From CAZOLI01 sp964580675 (GTDB lineage Bacteria > Planctomycetota > MHYJ01 > CAYXQY01): DNA of 64,000 nt. Positions within the stretch are counted from its first letter, which is position 1. Every line of letters begins with the position of its first letter. The DNA is taken from the NCBI GenBank assembly GCA_964580675.1, contig CAZOLI010000004.1:65101-129100 (forward strand), in the 5' to 3' direction. Of the stretch, positions 33,091 through 42,379 are shown one piece after another. The notes beneath the pieces were generated by a model. It was not told where the DNA came from and made no database searches. It was given only the letters and a program-made list of their open reading frames with translations. Both the position numbers and the translations under genes were made by a program.

Positions 33091-34911
33091 CTAGTCTCCT
33101 CCCTTGTCTTTGATGTACGTTTTCGGGTAGAAGAATTCGTAGGTGTCCACACAGGGTCGAATTGCGTAGTGCGGAATCTGGCTCGGCCCTTTCTCGAAGG
33201 TTTCGTGAAGGTAACTCTGGTGGGCGGCGGTGCTTTTTGTGGTCCAGAGAAACGTGTAGGGCTGTTGTTCCTTACACAGTTTGTGGAATTTGTGGTACAG
33301 CTTCCGCCGTTTCTCTTCGTCCATTGTCACCCGGATTTCCTCGATCAGTTTGTCCGCTTTTTTGCTGGTCCAGCCCACGTAGTTGGACCCACCTTTGGCC
33401 ACCGCCTGGCTCGAGTGAAAGAGCTGATAAGGATCTGATACCCATCCGAGCGCCCAGCCAAGCATGCAGGCCTGGAAGTCCCGCTTGTCCAGTTTGGTGA
33501 GGAACGAGTTCCACTTCGTCGCCGACGGGTTGCACATCACCCCGATCCGTTTAAACCGCGAACGAATCGTCTGGGCAATCTGTTTGTACGTCGGGCTGTC
33601 CGCGTAGTGAAGAAGACGGAACTCAAACTTTTTGGTTTTCCCGCCCACCTCTTTTTCACGGATGCCGTCGTTGTCGTCGTCGGTCCAGCCGGCCTCCGTG
33701 AGGAGTTTTCGCGCTTTTTCAAGGTCGTATTCGTAGGGTTTTACGTTGTCGTTGTACGCCGGTGTTTTGAAGAAGAAGGGGCCGGTGGTAATGCGGGCCA
33801 GTCCGTACAGGTGTTCGTCAATAATATCCTGCCGGGGAACCGCATGGGTCAGGGCCCGACGAACCTTCACGTCTTCGAACATGGGCAGACGCTGGTTCCA
33901 ACCGATGTACCGGTACGCGGGATAATCGTACTTTTCCTTTATCGAGGCGCCCTCCTTATATTCATCCCCTTTCTTCATCTTCTTTCCTTTTTCCCAGGAA
34001 TCCGACTTCAGGTATTTTTCCTTGAAGATGTGGGGGGGCATCCCGATTCGCGTCAGGTTCCCCGAGAGAAACTCCCGGTACCGGGTGATGGGTTGCTGGA
34101 TTTTCTCCATCACAATTTTGTTCAGGTTCGGCTTCTCCCGGTAATAATCCTCCCACCGGGTCAGAATAAATTTGTCTCCGCGTTCCCACTTTTTGAGGCG
34201 ATACGGACCGGTTCCGCAAACTTTGTTGTTGGCCCAGTGCCGGTTGAATTTCTTGGCAAATTCCGGGGACGAGTAATTGTGGCTTAGGACGTTGTCGTTT
34301 TCGTCGTAGGCGTACACGTTTTCGGGAATGATGCTCAGGTACGATAATGTCACGCCCTTGGCGTTGAAGTACGGCTCTCCCCATTTGACTTTGATCGTAT
34401 GCTTGTCGACCACTTCAAAAGATTCAATGCGTTTGAGGTAATTCCTTGTGCTCCCCGCTTCCACCCCGGAATTCATGACCACTTCGTATGAGAATTTCGC
34501 GTCGTATGCCGTGAACTTTCCGGGTTTCATGACCGTTCCATCCGGTTTTTGGATCGGGTGAAATTTTACGCCTTCCCGTAGGTGGAGGGTGTAGGTCATG
34601 CCGTCTTCGCTGACTTCCCAGTCTTTGGCAAGCCGGGGCTCGAATTTGGAGGGGTCCTGCATGGACCGGGTGGCGAAACTTTCCACGGTCCGGTCAACAA
34701 TACTGCCGCTGGTGGTATCGTTGGCGGTGATGGGATTCAGTGTATCGGGGGCATTTGAGTACGTGACACGGTAAGTGCCTTTGTTGGCGGCTTCGGGCGG
34801 TTCGTAATCGTTCCCCTCCTCGTCCTGTGCGGTTAGGGAACTGACCGGAAGGGATATCGCAATTGCTCCGAAAATCAGTAAACACAAGTTCCGATTGAGC
34901 AGATTTTTCAT
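33091..34911 (-). CDS. Oligopeptide/dipeptide-type substrate-binding protein (SBP family 5)
   Basis: A 606-residue exported solute-binding protein from the ATG at 34911, with a signal peptide (about 6-30) without a lipobox Cys. Features of the OppA/DppA family are clear: TYRVTYSNAPDTLNPI..., KDWEVSEDGMTYTLHLREGVKFH, and RALTHAVPRQDI. The product is 50-80 residues longer than typical DppA. It is divergent from the permease operon that begins 199 bases away, so the two are probably co-regulated from the shared intergenic region. It likely delivers peptides to that transporter. Confidence 0.92.
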   Translation of the reverse strand: MKNLLNRNLCLLIFGAIAISLPVSSLTAQDEEGNDYEPPEAANKGTYRVTYSNAPDTLNPITANDTTSGSIVDRTVESFATRSMQDPSKFEPRLAKDWEVSEDGMTYTLHLREGVKFHPIQKPDGTVMKPGKFTAYDAKFSYEVVMNSGVEAGSTRNYLKRIESFEVVDKHTIKVKWGEPYFNAKGVTLSYLSIIPENVYAYDENDNVLSHNYSSPEFAKKFNRHWANNKVCGTGPYRLKKWERGDKFILTRWEDYYREKPNLNKIVMEKIQQPITRYREFLSGNLTRIGMPPHIFKEKYLKSDSWEKGKKMKKGDEYKEGASIKEKYDYPAYRYIGWNQRLPMFEDVKVRRALTHAVPRQDIIDEHLYGLARITTGPFFFKTPAYNDNVKPYEYDLEKARKLLTEAGWTDDDNDGIREKEVGGKTKKFEFRLLHYADSPTYKQIAQTIRSRFKRIGVMCNPSATKWNSFLTKLDKRDFQACMLGWALGWVSDPYQLFHSSQAVAKGGSNYVGWTSKKADKLIEEIRVTMDEEKRRKLYHKFHKLCKEQQPYTFLWTTKSTAAHQSYLHETFEKGPSQIPHYAIRPCVDTYEFFYPKTYIKDKGGD

Positions 34912-35110
34912 GGCCGTTATCCTGTGGAATTGAAAAAGGCGGAACCAATTCACTATAATCTTTCAGCAGTTTGTATATTAGTTTAGATGTTCCCTTGAAT
35001 CAAGGAAATTCGGGCTGGTAAATGTGGATGGCAGTCCATAAAATGTGTGTTCTATTTCTTCTCCTTTATTGGTGATGCAACGGGTCCATTAGGTCGAATA
35101 CCCCTCCACC

Positions 35111-37534
35111 ATGTGGCAATACATCGTAAAAAGACTGTTTGCCATGATCATCACCCTCATCGGCATTACGATGGTGGTGTTTCTTGTGATTCAGATGGCG
35201 CCGGGGGATCCGGTTACCAAACAGCTTTCCCAGGGAAGTCAACAGGCCGATGGGGGAGGCCAGGTAACGGCGGAGAAACTCAAGAAGTTCAAACGGCAGT
35301 ACAACCTCGACAAACCGTGGTTCCTGAATTTTCGGCCGTTCATGAATTATTCCGGAATGGTCGAGTTCTTCGTGGATTTTTTCTCCAGGCCCGTCTCGGA
35401 ACGCAGGGAGATCCTTCAAAAATTCCATACCGGGGAGCGGACGGAAGGATATGAATACCTGGTGGACCTGAAAATCCCGGAGCTGGACGAAAGCTTGAAG
35501 GACCCCACCCAGCGGAAGAACCTGGCCGAAAAAACCATTCAGGAAGCCCTGTTCCTGAACATCCCAGACCACTCTACGTGGATTATACCTCTCCTTGTTG
35601 AAAAACTGGACAAAAGCAAGAAACGCATTGAGAGGGAAACCGGTGATCTTTATGCCCTCCGGAAGAAACTTCGCCGCATAAAGGAGCAGGTGAAATTTAA
35701 AAAACTGGAGAAGGAAGAAGGGAAGCAAAAGGCCAGTGAGGTGATTCAGACGCTGAATCAAAAACTGAAAGAGCACGTGTCACAGTACGAGGACGGTCTT
35801 CCAAAGGTTCCAAACCGCGATGATCCAGAGAAAAATGAACTCGTCGCCGTAAAACACCGGTGGCGGTACTGGAAATCACAGTACGAAGATCAACTGGGTG
35901 GGTACCTCCCCGGATACCGCAAGGAAACCATTGACGAACAGCTTGCGGATCTGGATGAGGGCGACCCCCGGGAGAGCATACGGGAGCAGTTTCAGGAAAA
36001 AGACCTTTCCTATCTTCTCGAGAAGTTGTTGAAGGCCGGGACCCCTGAGGAAGCTCGTGCACCGGCCCGGGTCTTATCCGTTCTGGCGGAGGAGCAGGAG
36101 CTCGGAGTGGAACTTCGTGTGACGCCGGACGCAGGCATTGATCGCGCACTCGATCTTTCCGAATTCTGGGGAAACTGGTGGCTGGAACAGGACGCGGGAC
36201 GGCTGAAAAAGAAACTTCAAATTACGTCTCAGCTGCTCAATATATCGGCGAGGCGACCGTTTCCGTATACGTTCAAAGCATCCGACAAAAATCTGGACGA
36301 AAAGACCCGGAACGTGAAGTTTGTCTGGGGCATCTGGTGGCAGAAGGAAAAACATACGTTCAAACCGGTCCCGGAGAAACGCAGACAGGAAGTGGACGAG
36401 ATCCTGTCTGAATTGGGAGATCTGTCCGCCAAGGAGCGGGTGAACAAAATACGGTACGAACTGAAACGCTCGGATCTTCCCCATGTGGTGGACCGCCTTC
36501 AGTCCGCGGATGATCCCGCGTTTGTGGCGGTGACGTCCCAGGTGTTAATTCACAGCATTCCGGGAGATCCGCTCAAGGCGCAGGTCGGGAAAGAGGGGTC
36601 CATGGACGAGGTCTTTACGGTGCTTCGCCTATGGGGCCGCTGGTGGGAACAAAACCGAAGCCGGTACGAGTTTAGCCTTCCGGGAAAATTGTGGCATATG
36701 GTCAGTCAGACCCAGTATTCCCTGTACATGGCCAACCTGGCGACGCTGAATTTCGGGGAAACCATGAGCAAGCCGCACGAGCCGGTTCTTGAACGGATCG
36801 AACGGGCGGCCTGGCGGACAGGGCCACTGGTGGCCCTCTCACAGATCTTTATATACCTGATCGCCATTCCCCTGGGTGTGGTCTGCGCGGTGAAGCACGG
36901 CACGCTGATTGATCGTGGCCTTTCCCTGCAACTTTACATCCTGTACTCCATACCGGGTTATGCCGCGGCGATGGTGCTTCTGTCGCTTTTCGGGAACCCC
37001 ACCCTTGAAGCCTTTCAAATATTTCCCAGTAACGGGGTGGTGCCTCTGAATGAGGTGTTCAAATATGGGATTACTCAAGGGGCCTTCTGGACGACGCTGT
37101 TAAGTTTTTTCCACCATGCGGTGTTGCCGGTCTTCTGTCTGACCATCTTTTCCCTCGCCGCCCTCTCCATGTATTCCCGAACGTCCATGCTGGAGGTGAT
37201 TCAGGAGGATTACGTCCGAACCGCTCGGGCGAAGGGACTGCCGGAGTCCATCGTGGTGGGCAAGCACGTGGTTCGGAACGGGTTGAACCCCCTGATCACC
37301 CTGTTTGCCGGGTTTCTGAACGTGATTATCGGCGGCAGTGTCATTATTGAGAAGATATTTGAGATCGACGGGATGGGATTATTGTTTCTAAATGCTGCCG
37401 TTGACCGGGATTATAATTTGCTTATGGGATTGCTGGTCCTGAACTCCATCCTTGTGCTGGTTGGGATTTTGATATCGGACCTTCTCTACGTGGTCGCCGA
37501 TCCCCGCATCAGTTTTGAGGAAGTGGAACAATAA
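35111..37534 (+). CDS. Opp/Dpp permease subunit B with a ~430-residue extracytoplasmic insertion
   Basis: An 807-residue permease, more than double the usual 300-350. Residues 4-35 form TM1 with the normal OppB start (IVKRLFAMIITLIGITMVVF, MAPGDPV). The insertion runs from about residue 90 to 525 and is charged, helical and carries three W-G-x-W-W motifs near residues 353, 406 and 508. The canonical permease then resumes (TM2 near 575, EAA-type loop DYVRTARAKGLPESIVVGK, last helices to FLNAAVDRDYNLLMG). It is first in the operon; the next gene starts three bases after its stop. Confidence 0.93.
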   Translation: MWQYIVKRLFAMIITLIGITMVVFLVIQMAPGDPVTKQLSQGSQQADGGGQVTAEKLKKFKRQYNLDKPWFLNFRPFMNYSGMVEFFVDFFSRPVSERREILQKFHTGERTEGYEYLVDLKIPELDESLKDPTQRKNLAEKTIQEALFLNIPDHSTWIIPLLVEKLDKSKKRIERETGDLYALRKKLRRIKEQVKFKKLEKEEGKQKASEVIQTLNQKLKEHVSQYEDGLPKVPNRDDPEKNELVAVKHRWRYWKSQYEDQLGGYLPGYRKETIDEQLADLDEGDPRESIREQFQEKDLSYLLEKLLKAGTPEEARAPARVLSVLAEEQELGVELRVTPDAGIDRALDLSEFWGNWWLEQDAGRLKKKLQITSQLLNISARRPFPYTFKASDKNLDEKTRNVKFVWGIWWQKEKHTFKPVPEKRRQEVDEILSELGDLSAKERVNKIRYELKRSDLPHVVDRLQSADDPAFVAVTSQVLIHSIPGDPLKAQVGKEGSMDEVFTVLRLWGRWWEQNRSRYEFSLPGKLWHMVSQTQYSLYMANLATLNFGETMSKPHEPVLERIERAAWRTGPLVALSQIFIYLIAIPLGVVCAVKHGTLIDRGLSLQLYILYSIPGYAAAMVLLSLFGNPTLEAFQIFPSNGVVPLNEVFKYGITQGAFWTTLLSFFHHAVLPVFCLTIFSLAALSMYSRTSMLEVIQEDYVRTARAKGLPESIVVGKHVVRNGLNPLITLFAGFLNVIIGGSVIIEKIFEIDGMGLLFLNAAVDRDYNLLMGLLVLNSILVLVGILISDLLYVVADPRISFEEVEQ

Positions 37535-37537
37535 ATT

Positions 37538-39223
37538 ATGCCGGAATCAACACAGAACAAGCCGGAACCGGGACCAGAAGAGGAGGAGGAGGGGCGAAGT
37601 TACGCACAGATGGTCTGGGAAAAGTACGTCGGGCAGTGGGAGAACACGACGTCGCTGGGGGTGATGATCTCCTTCGTGCTGCTGGCTCTTTTTACGCCCG
37701 TTTTTTCCTCCAACCTTCCCTTTTACTGGCGTCGCGGGGGCGAAACGAGTTATCCGTGGTTTCGCCGGCTGGTGACGGCCGAAACCATTGATTTCTTCTA
37801 CAACATGAGCATGATCGCCGTCCTGGGTGTGGCGGTGTTCGGGGGGTTGTACTGGCTGTTTCTTCACCGGAACAAAGCGTGGAAGTGGGTGGCATACGGT
37901 GTTGTGGGGCTGTTTTCCATTGTGTTGCTTGTTGTGAATCCATACACCCTTCTGCTGGTGTTCGGGGTCGTGGCCTCACTTGGATTCTGGACGATGCTCG
38001 ACAACGGCGAATGGTCTCGATCGAAACTGATTTACTGGGCCTCCGGCACCCTTGTGCTGTACCTCGGTGTGCTGATGGTGAGCTTTTCAACCGTGATCGA
38101 CATTCCGTATGGCAAGCGCTACAGCGTGTACAAGCAACAGTATGAAGGCTACACGGTTCACCTGAAGGACGGGGAGACGCTGGAGGGGGACGTGATCGAG
38201 CGCGAGGATGTCCTTGCGGTTCGTCTGATCAAGTCGGACAAAACCAGGGAGGTTCCGCGGGAAAACGTAGCGAAGGTGGAGAAAAATTCGGAAAAGATCA
38301 CCGCACTGTTTCCGCCCCTGAAATACGGCCACCGGGAGGAGGACACCCCGTCTCGTCTGCTGAGTCCGGGATCGTATCCGGCTCCTCCTGATGCCCTGAA
38401 GGAAAAAATTCTGAAAAAACAGCCGGAACTGCGTGACCGGGCCCGAAAAAACGACGACGTGTCTCTTAAGGAGCTGGTCATGAAAACGGAGACCTTCAGG
38501 GAATACGCTCGCAGTCGACCGATGACGATGACGCCCTATTACCTGGGAACGGACACCAACGGACGAGATATTCTGGCCCGGGCGCTGTACGGCTCCCGTG
38601 TGTCTCTTGCCGTCGGTTTTGTGGCCACCAGCATTTCCCTGTTTATCGGGGTGATTCTGGGCGCGATTGCGGGGTACTTCGGGGGCATGATCGACATTGT
38701 GATCAGCCGGATCCTGGAGGTGTTTATGATGATTCCCCGGATCATGCTGATTGTGGCCCTGGTGTCGTTCGTGGAGCAGCGGGACCTGCTCATCTTCTAT
38801 ATTATGTTGATTCTTGGGCTGACGCGATGGGTCGGGATCTGCCGTTTAATCCGGGGAACGAGCCTTCAGAAGCGGGAGGAGGATTATGCCATGGCGGCGC
38901 GGGCCCTCGGTGGCGGCAACTTCCGGATCATCTTCAGGCACGTGCTGCCGAATGCCATTCATCCTCTTTTCGTGAATGCCCCGTTTGCCATTGCGGGGGG
39001 AATAATTCTTGAAGGAGGACTGGCCCTGATCGGGTTTGGTGCTCAAAATTACCCGAGCTGGGGAACCATTCTTAACGAAGCGCTTCCCCGGCTTACCACG
39101 CATCCCTATCTCCTTTATGTGCCGGTTGTGGCCATTTTCCTGGCCGTCACGGCCTTTAACCTGATCGGTGCCGGAATTCGAGATGCCATTGATCCCAAAA
39201 TGGACGTGGGCGGCGCCCGCTGA
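37538..39223 (+). CDS. Opp/Dpp permease subunit C with extra N-terminal transmembrane region and KDG module
   Basis: A 561-residue permease (usual length 290-330). After TM1 there are three or four additional hydrophobic helices, then at about residues 205-255 a beta module (VHLKDGETLEGDVI ... VPRENVAKVEK) that resembles the KDG module at the start of the hydrolase-like protein at the left edge of the window. From residue 330 the normal DppC core follows: GTDTNGRDILARALYGSR, then the EAA loop DYAMAARALGGGNFRIIFRHV. Spacing of three bases from the previous stop suggests translational coupling. Confidence 0.93.
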   Translation: MPESTQNKPEPGPEEEEEGRSYAQMVWEKYVGQWENTTSLGVMISFVLLALFTPVFSSNLPFYWRRGGETSYPWFRRLVTAETIDFFYNMSMIAVLGVAVFGGLYWLFLHRNKAWKWVAYGVVGLFSIVLLVVNPYTLLLVFGVVASLGFWTMLDNGEWSRSKLIYWASGTLVLYLGVLMVSFSTVIDIPYGKRYSVYKQQYEGYTVHLKDGETLEGDVIEREDVLAVRLIKSDKTREVPRENVAKVEKNSEKITALFPPLKYGHREEDTPSRLLSPGSYPAPPDALKEKILKKQPELRDRARKNDDVSLKELVMKTETFREYARSRPMTMTPYYLGTDTNGRDILARALYGSRVSLAVGFVATSISLFIGVILGAIAGYFGGMIDIVISRILEVFMMIPRIMLIVALVSFVEQRDLLIFYIMLILGLTRWVGICRLIRGTSLQKREEDYAMAARALGGGNFRIIFRHVLPNAIHPLFVNAPFAIAGGIILEGGLALIGFGAQNYPSWGTILNEALPRLTTHPYLLYVPVVAIFLAVTAFNLIGAGIRDAIDPKMDVGGAR

Positions 39224-39273
39224 TGCGACGTAAAATTGAAGGTCTGACCCAAATACCTCATAATCGGTAAGTT

Positions 39274-40308
39274 ATGGCAAATCAAAAGACAGGTGCTGTG
39301 GAGGACGAAATCCCGCGACCCGCGGAAGAAGACCTCCTGCTGGAAGTCAACAACTTGACGACCTATTTTTACACCGACGAAGGCACGGCCAGGGCGGTCG
39401 ACGGGGTGAGCTGGTCGATTCCGAAGGGAAAAACCCTCGGTCTCGTCGGTGAAAGTGGCTGTGGGAAAAGTGTGACGGCACTCTCCATTCTTCGGCTTGT
39501 ACAGAGTCCCCCCGGGAATATTGAGGCCGGGGAGGTTCTTTACAAGGGCAAGGATTTGATGGCCCTGTCCGAAAGTGAACTCCGGGCGATCCGGGGCAAC
39601 GAGATCTCCATGATCTTTCAGGAGCCGATGACGTCCCTGAACCCGGTTTTCACCATCGGCAACCAGATCATAGAGGCAATTATGCTGCATCAGGACACGA
39701 CCAAAAGCGAAGCAAGGGAACGGGCCATTGAAATCCTGAACAAAGTGAACATGCCCGATGCCGAAAAACGGGTGGATGAATATCCACATCAGCTTTCGGG
39801 CGGCATGAAGCAGCGTGCCATGATTGCCATGGCCCTCTCCTGCAATCCAAATCTGCTGATCGCCGACGAACCCACAACGGCCCTTGACGTCACCATACAG
39901 GCCCAGTTGCTGGAACTGCTGAAGGATCTCCAGGATGATTTTGGCATGTCCATTCTTCTCATCACGCACGACCTGGGCGTGGTGGCGGAACTGGCGGACT
40001 ACGTTGCCGTGATGTATTCCGGGAAAATTCAGGAATTCGCCGATGCGCACACAATATTCCACCAGCCCGAGCATCCCTACACAAAAGGATTGTTCGAGAG
40101 CCGGCCGGAAATTCGGAAAAGCGATGAACGGCTCCGGGTGATTGAAGGGATGGTGCCGGACGCAACGAATTTTCCCTCCGGATGCCGGTTTCATCCCCGC
40201 TGTCCGGAAGTGATGGACCATTGCTCGAGGGTGGATCCACCCCTGATCAAACTGGAAGACGGGCACTGGGCGCGGTGTCTTCTTTTCGAGGACGAGATTG
40301 AGGAATAA
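39274..40308 (+). CDS. Opp/Dpp ATPase subunit D
   Basis: A 344-residue cytosolic ABC ATPase. Walker A is GESGCGKSVTA, the signature is LSGGMKQRAMIAMAL, and Walker B is LLIADEPTTALD. The C-terminal extension (HPRCPEVMDHCSRVDPPLI) with conserved Cys is specific to oligopeptide importers and is consistent with a bound Fe-S centre or zinc (inference). The first 25 residues are an acidic extension. Confidence 0.95.
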   Translation: MANQKTGAVEDEIPRPAEEDLLLEVNNLTTYFYTDEGTARAVDGVSWSIPKGKTLGLVGESGCGKSVTALSILRLVQSPPGNIEAGEVLYKGKDLMALSESELRAIRGNEISMIFQEPMTSLNPVFTIGNQIIEAIMLHQDTTKSEARERAIEILNKVNMPDAEKRVDEYPHQLSGGMKQRAMIAMALSCNPNLLIADEPTTALDVTIQAQLLELLKDLQDDFGMSILLITHDLGVVAELADYVAVMYSGKIQEFADAHTIFHQPEHPYTKGLFESRPEIRKSDERLRVIEGMVPDATNFPSGCRFHPRCPEVMDHCSRVDPPLIKLEDGHWARCLLFEDEIEE

Positions 40309-40334
40309 CTGGCCTTATTAAGGACAACAGGTTC

Positions 40335-41360
40335 ATGGACGAAGAAGAACCCCTAATAAAAGTTCGCAATCTGAAGAAACACTTTCCGTCGGGAAAGGGC
40401 ATCTTCACGGGCCCAACCGCCTGGGTGAAAGCTGTTGACGGGATCAGTTTTGACATCTATCCGGGTGAGACACTGGGGCTGGTTGGAGAGAGTGGTTGTG
40501 GAAAGACCACGGCGGGACGAACGATTATCCGTCTTCTCGAGCCAACCGGGGGCGAAGTATATTACAACGGACGGAACATCTTCGATCTGACGGGAAGTGA
40601 GATCCGGAAACTGCGCCGGGAAATGCAGGTGATATTTCAGGATCCGTACGGCTCCCTGAATCCGAGAATGACCGTGGAGAGCATCATCGGGGAAGGCATC
40701 GAAATTCATAATCTGATGACCGCGTCGGAACGCCGGGAGCGGGTCCGGGAACTGCTTGATCTTGTGGGGCTGAATCCTTCGCAGATCAATCGGTATCCCC
40801 ATGAATTCAGCGGTGGTCAACGTCAGCGAATCGGCATTGCTCGCGCACTCGCCCTCGATCCGGACTTCATCGTTTGTGACGAAGCGGTTTCCGCCCTGGA
40901 CGTTTCCATCCAGGCGCAGATTATTAATTTGCTTGAGGACCTGAAAGAGGAATTCGGCCTTTCCTACCTGTTTATCGCACACGACCTTTCCGTCGTGAAA
41001 CATATTAGTGATCGCATCGCCGTGATGTACCTCGGCAAACTGGTGGAGATTGCCGAAAGCGAAGAACTGTTTCAAAACCCTCTCCATCCGTACACGAAGG
41101 CACTAATCTCGGCCATACCGAAGGACAATCCGGACGAGGAAAAGGAACGTATCATTCTCGAGGGTGATGTGCCATCTCCCATCGATCCCCCGTCCGGCTG
41201 TTACTTTCACCCCCGCTGTCCGGAAGCCTACGAACCCTGTGATCAATACGAGCCGGAACTTATAGAGGTCGAACCCGATCACTTCGTGTCCTGTCACGAC
41301 ACGCACGAGGATTTTGGGATGAGCGTGCCCGTGAGTTCGGAGGAGACGGCCGTTCGTTAA
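40335..41360 (+). CDS. Opp/Dpp ATPase subunit F
   Basis: A 341-residue partner ATPase. Walker A is GESGCGKTTAGRTI, signature FSGGQRQRIGIARAL, and Walker B is FIVCDEAVSALD (the usual Pro after Asp-Glu is Ala). The C-terminal oligopeptide-type extension with Cys (HPRCPEAYEPCDQYEPE) matches the subunit above. With the two permeases and binding protein the importer is complete. The intergenic gap of 26 bases points to one transcript. Confidence 0.95.
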   Translation: MDEEEPLIKVRNLKKHFPSGKGIFTGPTAWVKAVDGISFDIYPGETLGLVGESGCGKTTAGRTIIRLLEPTGGEVYYNGRNIFDLTGSEIRKLRREMQVIFQDPYGSLNPRMTVESIIGEGIEIHNLMTASERRERVRELLDLVGLNPSQINRYPHEFSGGQRQRIGIARALALDPDFIVCDEAVSALDVSIQAQIINLLEDLKEEFGLSYLFIAHDLSVVKHISDRIAVMYLGKLVEIAESEELFQNPLHPYTKALISAIPKDNPDEEKERIILEGDVPSPIDPPSGCYFHPRCPEAYEPCDQYEPELIEVEPDHFVSCHDTHEDFGMSVPVSSEETAVR

Positions 41361-41430
41361 TCCTGTAAGATTGATCCGTTCAATATTCTCGGTCTTCCAG
41401 CGGTACAATTCCGCGTAGAACCCATTTCGC

Positions 41431-41436
41431 AAGGAG
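41431..41436 (+). promoter_or_regulatory. Strong ribosome binding site for the small Cys protein
   Basis: AAGGAG, five bases before the ATG at 41442; it supports a real small gene. Confidence 0.7.
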
Positions 41437-41441
41437 ACATT

Positions 41442-41624
41442 ATGCGGTGTTTTGTTTGCGACAAAGAAGGTGCCGATCAGTGGTTGTCGGAGCTTGACAT
41501 AAGAGTATGCAGTGATCGCTGTATGAGAATATTGCTGGAGGAGTGGGTCAAAATGGAGGACCCGCTTGGTCGAGAAAAAAAGACGGAGGAAAAAGAAGCG
41601 GTCACCGAAGAACAACAGGAGTGA
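41442..41624 (+). CDS. Small Cys-rich (zinc-binding) protein
   Basis: A 60-residue protein: MRCFVCDKEG, then VCSDRCMRILLEEW and an acidic tail. Cys3/Cys6 and Cys23/Cys27 are spaced like a zinc knuckle. The strong ribosome site and clean acidic coding bias support it. No known family assignment. It lies between the transporter operon and a gene of unknown function. Confidence 0.65.
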   Translation: MRCFVCDKEGADQWLSELDIRVCSDRCMRILLEEWVKMEDPLGREKKTEEKEAVTEEQQE

Positions 41625-41695
41625 ACGCATTTCTCATTTGTCATCTTCGGACAGAGCAAACCGACGTTGACGTTTCGTTCCGGCAAGGGTCCGTG

Positions 41696-42223
41696 ATGTC
41701 CCGACATGAAGAACCCGCGGTGTACCTGCAGGAACAGGAGCCCGGAACAACTATTCTTGCCCGTTTTGCTTATCGGGAGGATCGTCCCGAACAGCAATGT
41801 TTGCTGACCCGATGTACGTCGGAGGCCCTTGATGAAATACCGGAAAATCCGTCGGTACGTATACGTGCGGGAGCCTTCGTTCGCGAGGGGGTTGGCTGTG
41901 TTCCTCTCTTAATTCGTATTGAAGCAGACGAGGAAGATCGGATTCTCGACGCATGGATCGACATTTGTGATGGATATCCCCGCCGAAAAAACCCCCTCCT
42001 GGACCTCCGGAAACAGGAAGTGATTCCCCTTCTTTTCATTCAGGACAACGAGGAGCCGGATCGTGTCGAGTTCGTCGTCAATTCCGTGGACTGGGATGAA
42101 ATCAAAGAGCAGATGCCCCAGCTCCAGTGGTCAACGGATGACTATCAGCGGGTTCGGAAGACGATAAAGGACGAGTACCCGACCATGTTTGCTCTCTGGC
42201 GGGCGTTAAAAAACCGGTCCTGA
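41696..42223 (+). CDS. Acidic protein of unknown function
   Basis: A 175-residue soluble acidic protein from the ATG at 41696 (MSRHEEPAVYLQEQEPG...). No signal peptide, no repeats and no motif I recognise. The segment VPLLIRIEADEEDRILDAWIDI and the following IPLLFIQDNEEPDRVEFVVNS look like paired strands of a small alpha/beta or OB-like domain. The frame is open further upstream, but the ATG is the first plausible start. It follows the small Cys protein by 71 bases. Confidence 0.65.
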   Translation: MSRHEEPAVYLQEQEPGTTILARFAYREDRPEQQCLLTRCTSEALDEIPENPSVRIRAGAFVREGVGCVPLLIRIEADEEDRILDAWIDICDGYPRRKNPLLDLRKQEVIPLLFIQDNEEPDRVEFVVNSVDWDEIKEQMPQLQWSTDDYQRVRKTIKDEYPTMFALWRALKNRS

Positions 42224-42379
42224 TCTCGGAACGTTGATCCTGAAGGCGATCAGGGATCCCCTGAAATTCCCTGTTCACACGAGGGTAGGGGATTATAAAG
42301 GATAGTCCTGATCCCCCTCCAGTCCGTTTTCTGGTCGGATAGGACGTCCGGGGCCGTAGCACTTGAATCCGGAGAATCA

